From Selenomonas sp. (GTDB lineage: Bacteria; Bacillota_C; Negativicutes; Selenomonadales; Selenomonadaceae): DNA of 16,133 nucleotides. The stretch covers positions 1 to 16,133 of the forward strand of contig NZ_JAILPX010000034.1 of assembly GCF_024699275.1 (NCBI RefSeq). The letters run 5' to 3'. The position numbers and the translations under genes were made by a program. The notes under the pieces are model-generated. The model searched no databases. It had not been told where the DNA came from and saw nothing but the letters and a program-made list of their open reading frames with translations. Below, one piece after another: positions 14,171-16,133 of this stretch (positions are counted from its first letter, which is position 1; each line of letters begins with the position of its first letter).

Positions 14171-15442
14171 ATGAATATTTTAGTAATCGGTGGCGGCGGC
14201 CGGGAACATACGCTGGCTTGGAAGCTTTCCCAGTCGCCAAAGGCGGATAAGATTTATGCTTTGCCGGGCAATCCGGGAATGGCGGGGGTGGCAATGTGTG
14301 TAGAAGGCATTGCCCTTACAGATAATACGGCGATTGTGGATTTTGCGCAAAAACATGATATTGGTTTGGTGGTCGTCGGGCCGGAAGTTCCCCTGACCAA
14401 TGGCCTGGTGGATGCGGTCAATGAGGCTGGGATAAAGGCATTTGGCCCCACCCAGGCTGCGGCACAGATTGAAGGCTCTAAAGCCTTTTCCAAGTCTTTG
14501 ATGAAAAAATACGGAATTCCCACTGCGAAATATGAAGTGTTTACGGATGCGGATGCAGCCCGGGCATACATCCACCAGGAAGGAGCGCCTATCGTCATCA
14601 AAGCAGATGGTTTAGCTGCCGGTAAAGGCGTAATTGTGGCCATGACGGAGAAGGAAGCCCTGCAGGCGATAACGGATATTATGGAAGATCAGGAATTTGG
14701 TGCTGCAGGCAGCCGGGTGGTTATTGAAGAGTTCATGACTGGAGAAGAAGCTTCGCTATTGTGTTTTACAGATGGTAAAATCATTCGTCCAATGATCAGC
14801 TCTCAGGACCATAAGCGGGCTTATGATGGGGATAAGGGACCAAACACCGGAGGGATGGGAACCTATGCGCCGGCACCGGTGATGACCGAGAAGATGGTGC
14901 AGGAAACCTATGATAAGATTCTTGTGCCGACCATTGAAGCAATGGCCCAAGAAGGGAAACCTTATAAGGGCTGTCTTTATGCCGGGCTGATGATAACTGT
15001 TGAGGGGCCTAAGGTTGTGGAGTTTAATGCCCGCTTTGGCGATCCGGAAACCCAGGTGGTGCTGCCGCTTCTCAATAGCGATTTGGTGGATATCATGCTT
15101 TCCTGCGCAGATGGAACGCTGGATGAACAGCAGATTGACTGGTCCGAGGGAGCGGCTGTTTGTGTGGTCATGGCAGCAGGCGGGTATCCAAAAGCCTATC
15201 GTAAGGGTGATGCGATTACGGGACTAACAGAGGCAGAGGCTGCAGGCAGTCTGGTGTTCCATGCAGGGACAGCTCATAAGAACGGTCAGATCGTTACCGA
15301 TGGCGGCCGTGTCCTTGGGGTTGTGGCGAAAGCACAAGATGTGCGGGCGGCAGTAGCGAAGGCCTATGCAGGGGTCGAAAAGATTTCCTTTAAGGATGCG
15401 TTTTATCGAAAGGATATTGCCCATCGCGCATTGGAACGATAA
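14171..15442 (+). CDS. purD: Phosphoribosylamine-glycine ligase (GAR synthetase)
   Basis: A 423-residue ATP-grasp enzyme that joins glycine to phosphoribosylamine to form GAR, the second step of the pathway. The N-terminal LVIGGGGREHTLAWKL (4-19), GPEVPLTNGLVDA (70-82), the ATP-binding KADGLAAGKGVIVA (144-157), KGPNTGGMGTYAPAP (222-236) and metal-binding EFNARFGDPETQ (284-295) are all present. Length is normal. Its Shine-Dalgarno TAAGGGG (14158-14164) includes the stop codon of the cyclohydrolase gene, with six-base spacing to ATG 14171. It is the last gene of the operon and is followed by a strong terminator. Confidence 0.97.
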   Translation: MNILVIGGGGREHTLAWKLSQSPKADKIYALPGNPGMAGVAMCVEGIALTDNTAIVDFAQKHDIGLVVVGPEVPLTNGLVDAVNEAGIKAFGPTQAAAQIEGSKAFSKSLMKKYGIPTAKYEVFTDADAARAYIHQEGAPIVIKADGLAAGKGVIVAMTEKEALQAITDIMEDQEFGAAGSRVVIEEFMTGEEASLLCFTDGKIIRPMISSQDHKRAYDGDKGPNTGGMGTYAPAPVMTEKMVQETYDKILVPTIEAMAQEGKPYKGCLYAGLMITVEGPKVVEFNARFGDPETQVVLPLLNSDLVDIMLSCADGTLDEQQIDWSEGAAVCVVMAAGGYPKAYRKGDAITGLTEAEAAGSLVFHAGTAHKNGQIVTDGGRVLGVVAKAQDVRAAVAKAYAGVEKISFKDAFYRKDIAHRALER

Positions 15443-15464
15443 GTTAATACAAGAGGATAAGGCA

Positions 15465-15490
15465 CCCCTGGTCAGAGACCAGGGGGTTTT
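15465..15490 (+). terminator. Intrinsic terminator of the purine operon
   Basis: CCCCTGGTC (15465-15473) pairs perfectly with GACCAGGGG (15477-15485) around the loop AGA, followed by G and four T residues. The GC-rich stem is strong; the T tract is short. Confidence 0.85.
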
Positions 15491-15595
15491 GGTTATGAAG
15501 ACGTATTTGGGATTTATTTTATTGTATTTTTAATGTGTTTTTTCCTGAAAAGACGGCATTTTGAAATTTTTTTTGCATTTAGATACGCGAGGGTG

Positions 15596-15605
15596 CGTGT
15601 ACACG
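15596..15605. promoter_or_regulatory. Perfect 10-bp palindrome upstream of the ribosomal promoter
   Basis: CGTGTACACG is a perfect palindrome 21 bases upstream of the -35 box of the next unit, in otherwise AT-rich DNA (15491-15626) that holds no gene. It could be a regulator binding site; chance occurrence is also possible. Confidence 0.25.
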
Positions 15606-15626
15606 AAAAACTTTATAAAATAAGTG

Positions 15627-15655
15627 TTGACAGGGATTTTTGCGGGTGTTAATAT
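15627..15655 (+). promoter_or_regulatory. Promoter of the L7Ae-like/rpsL (str) operon
   Basis: A perfect -35 TTGACA (15627-15632), a 17-base spacer and TAATAT (15650-15655, four of six) predict a start near 15662. A/T tracts upstream (15540-15585, 15605-15622) could act as UP elements, fitting a highly expressed ribosomal unit. Confidence 0.75.
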
Positions 15656-15709
15656 ATAGAAGTGCCTGATTCGAGGGCATGATTTTAGTGATACAGGGGA
15701 GTGAAAACA

Positions 15710-15955
15710 ATGACACTGGAAGCACTGAAAACAGCCAAGCGGGTCATTGGTATCAAACAGGTTGCCAAAGCGGTAAAACGCGAAGCGGCAACGGAAGTCT
15801 TTATCGCTGATGATGCAGATGCCAAGGTGGTCGAACCTTTGGAAACGCTCTGCACGGAACAGAATGTTCCGGTCAGCCGCGTAAGCTCGATGAAAGAGCT
15901 GGGGACAGCTTGTAACATCGAAGTTGGTGCGGCAGCGGCGGCAGCGGTTAAGTAA
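15710..15955 (+). CDS. L7Ae/L30e/S12e/Gadd45-family K-turn RNA-binding protein (YbxF/RplGB-like)
   Basis: An 81-residue protein of the bacterial L7Ae-like family, whose Bacillus members YbxF and YmxC bind kink-turn RNA. Visible family features are GIKQVAKAVKR (14-24), EVFIADDAD (29-37), PLETLCTEQNVPVSRV (43-58) and KELGTACNIEVGAAAAA (62-78). Its place just ahead of rpsL matches the usual rpoC-ybxF-rpsL order in Firmicutes and supports the call. I chose ATG 15710, eight bases after AGGGGAG (15695-15701); the in-frame GTG at 15701 overlaps that ribosome site. Unlike the common arrangement, rpoB and rpoC are not upstream; purD and a terminator are. Confidence 0.9.
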   Translation: MTLEALKTAKRVIGIKQVAKAVKREAATEVFIADDADAKVVEPLETLCTEQNVPVSRVSSMKELGTACNIEVGAAAAAAVK

Positions 15956-15970
15956 TAAGCCTATTTGTTA

Positions 15971-15997
15971 AAAATCGTAAGCTCTGCTTGCGATTTT
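15971..15997 (+). promoter_or_regulatory. Strong stem-loop between the L7Ae-like gene and rpsL
   Basis: AAAATCGTAAGC (15971-15982) pairs with GCTTGCGATTTT (15986-15997) over 12 positions with one G-U pair and a three-base loop. It ends in only four T residues followed by A-rich DNA, so it could be a partial terminator, a processing site or a regulatory structure. I see no clear kink-turn consensus in it. Confidence 0.5.
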
Positions 15998-16039
15998 AAT
16001 AAATAATAAATTCTCAATATGAAGGAAGGAGGTGCATGT

Positions 16040-16133
16040 ATGCCTACTATCAACCAGTTAGTTCGTAAGAGCAGAAAGAGCATGCAGGAGAAGTCCAAAG
16101 CACCAGCACTTAAGAATTGCCCGCAGAAACGTG
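16040..16133 (+). CDS. rpsL: 30S ribosomal protein S12, N-terminal part (partial)
   Basis: The first 31 codons of ribosomal protein S12 are present before the window ends. The start [13 protein letters not shown] is nearly invariant in bacterial S12, and ALKNCPQKR follows in its usual place. S12 sits at the decoding centre of the small subunit. GAAGGAGG (16025-16032) lies seven bases before ATG 16040; another ATG at 16036 is out of frame. rpsG and fusA would be expected next, beyond the right edge. Confidence 0.97.
   Translation, partial: MPTINQLVRKSRKSMQEKSKAPALKNCPQKR

Noticed and set aside
1..16133. CRISPR array, prophage, insertion sequence, toxin-antitoxin or defence genes
   Set aside because: No regularly spaced repeats, no transposase, integrase or phage-like proteins, and every coding stretch is explained by housekeeping or metabolic genes.

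Overview
The window most resembles the chromosome of an anaerobic low-to-mid GC Firmicute, probably a member of the Negativicutes (Selenomonas-like). This is inferred from the 23S tail, the Fe-S type PurF, the 2-hydroxyacyl-CoA dehydratase-type activase fusion, the ECF transporter core next to truA, and the L7Ae-like gene ahead of rpsL. All convincing genes are on the + strand. I see no prophage, transposon, CRISPR array, tRNA or defence locus.

Layout. Positions 1-132 are the 3' end of a 23S rRNA. A ~245-base trailer follows, packed with stem-loops and closed by an intrinsic terminator (379-409); no 5S rRNA lies in it. A small nitroreductase-family gene comes next (462-977) with its own terminator. 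A four-gene unit then encodes the energising core of an ECF vitamin/metal transporter (ecfA1, ecfA2, ecfT) and the tRNA pseudouridine synthase truA, with overlapping gene ends. Gene 4440-8696 stands alone between its own promoter and terminator. It encodes a 1418-residue protein with two BadF/HgdC-type activase domains, a cysteine cluster and HgdB/double-cubane-like regions, and is the most unusual gene here.

From a strong promoter at 8793-8821 runs a purine biosynthesis operon, purC-purE-purF-purM-purN-purH(N-terminal domain only)-purD, ending in a terminator at 15465-15490. Together these gene products cover PRPP to IMP except the steps of PurL/Q/S, PurK (if used), PurB and the AICAR transformylase. 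The transformylase is missing because the purH gene here is only the IMP cyclohydrolase domain and stops cleanly ten bases before purD. After an AT-rich promoter region, an L7Ae-like K-turn binding protein gene and the start of rpsL open the str ribosomal operon, which continues off the right edge.

The least conventional points are the rRNA operon end without 5S, the stand-alone IMP cyclohydrolase domain, and the giant double-activase fusion. Several RNA hairpins between purine genes and in leaders may be regulatory, but these are predictions by eye.
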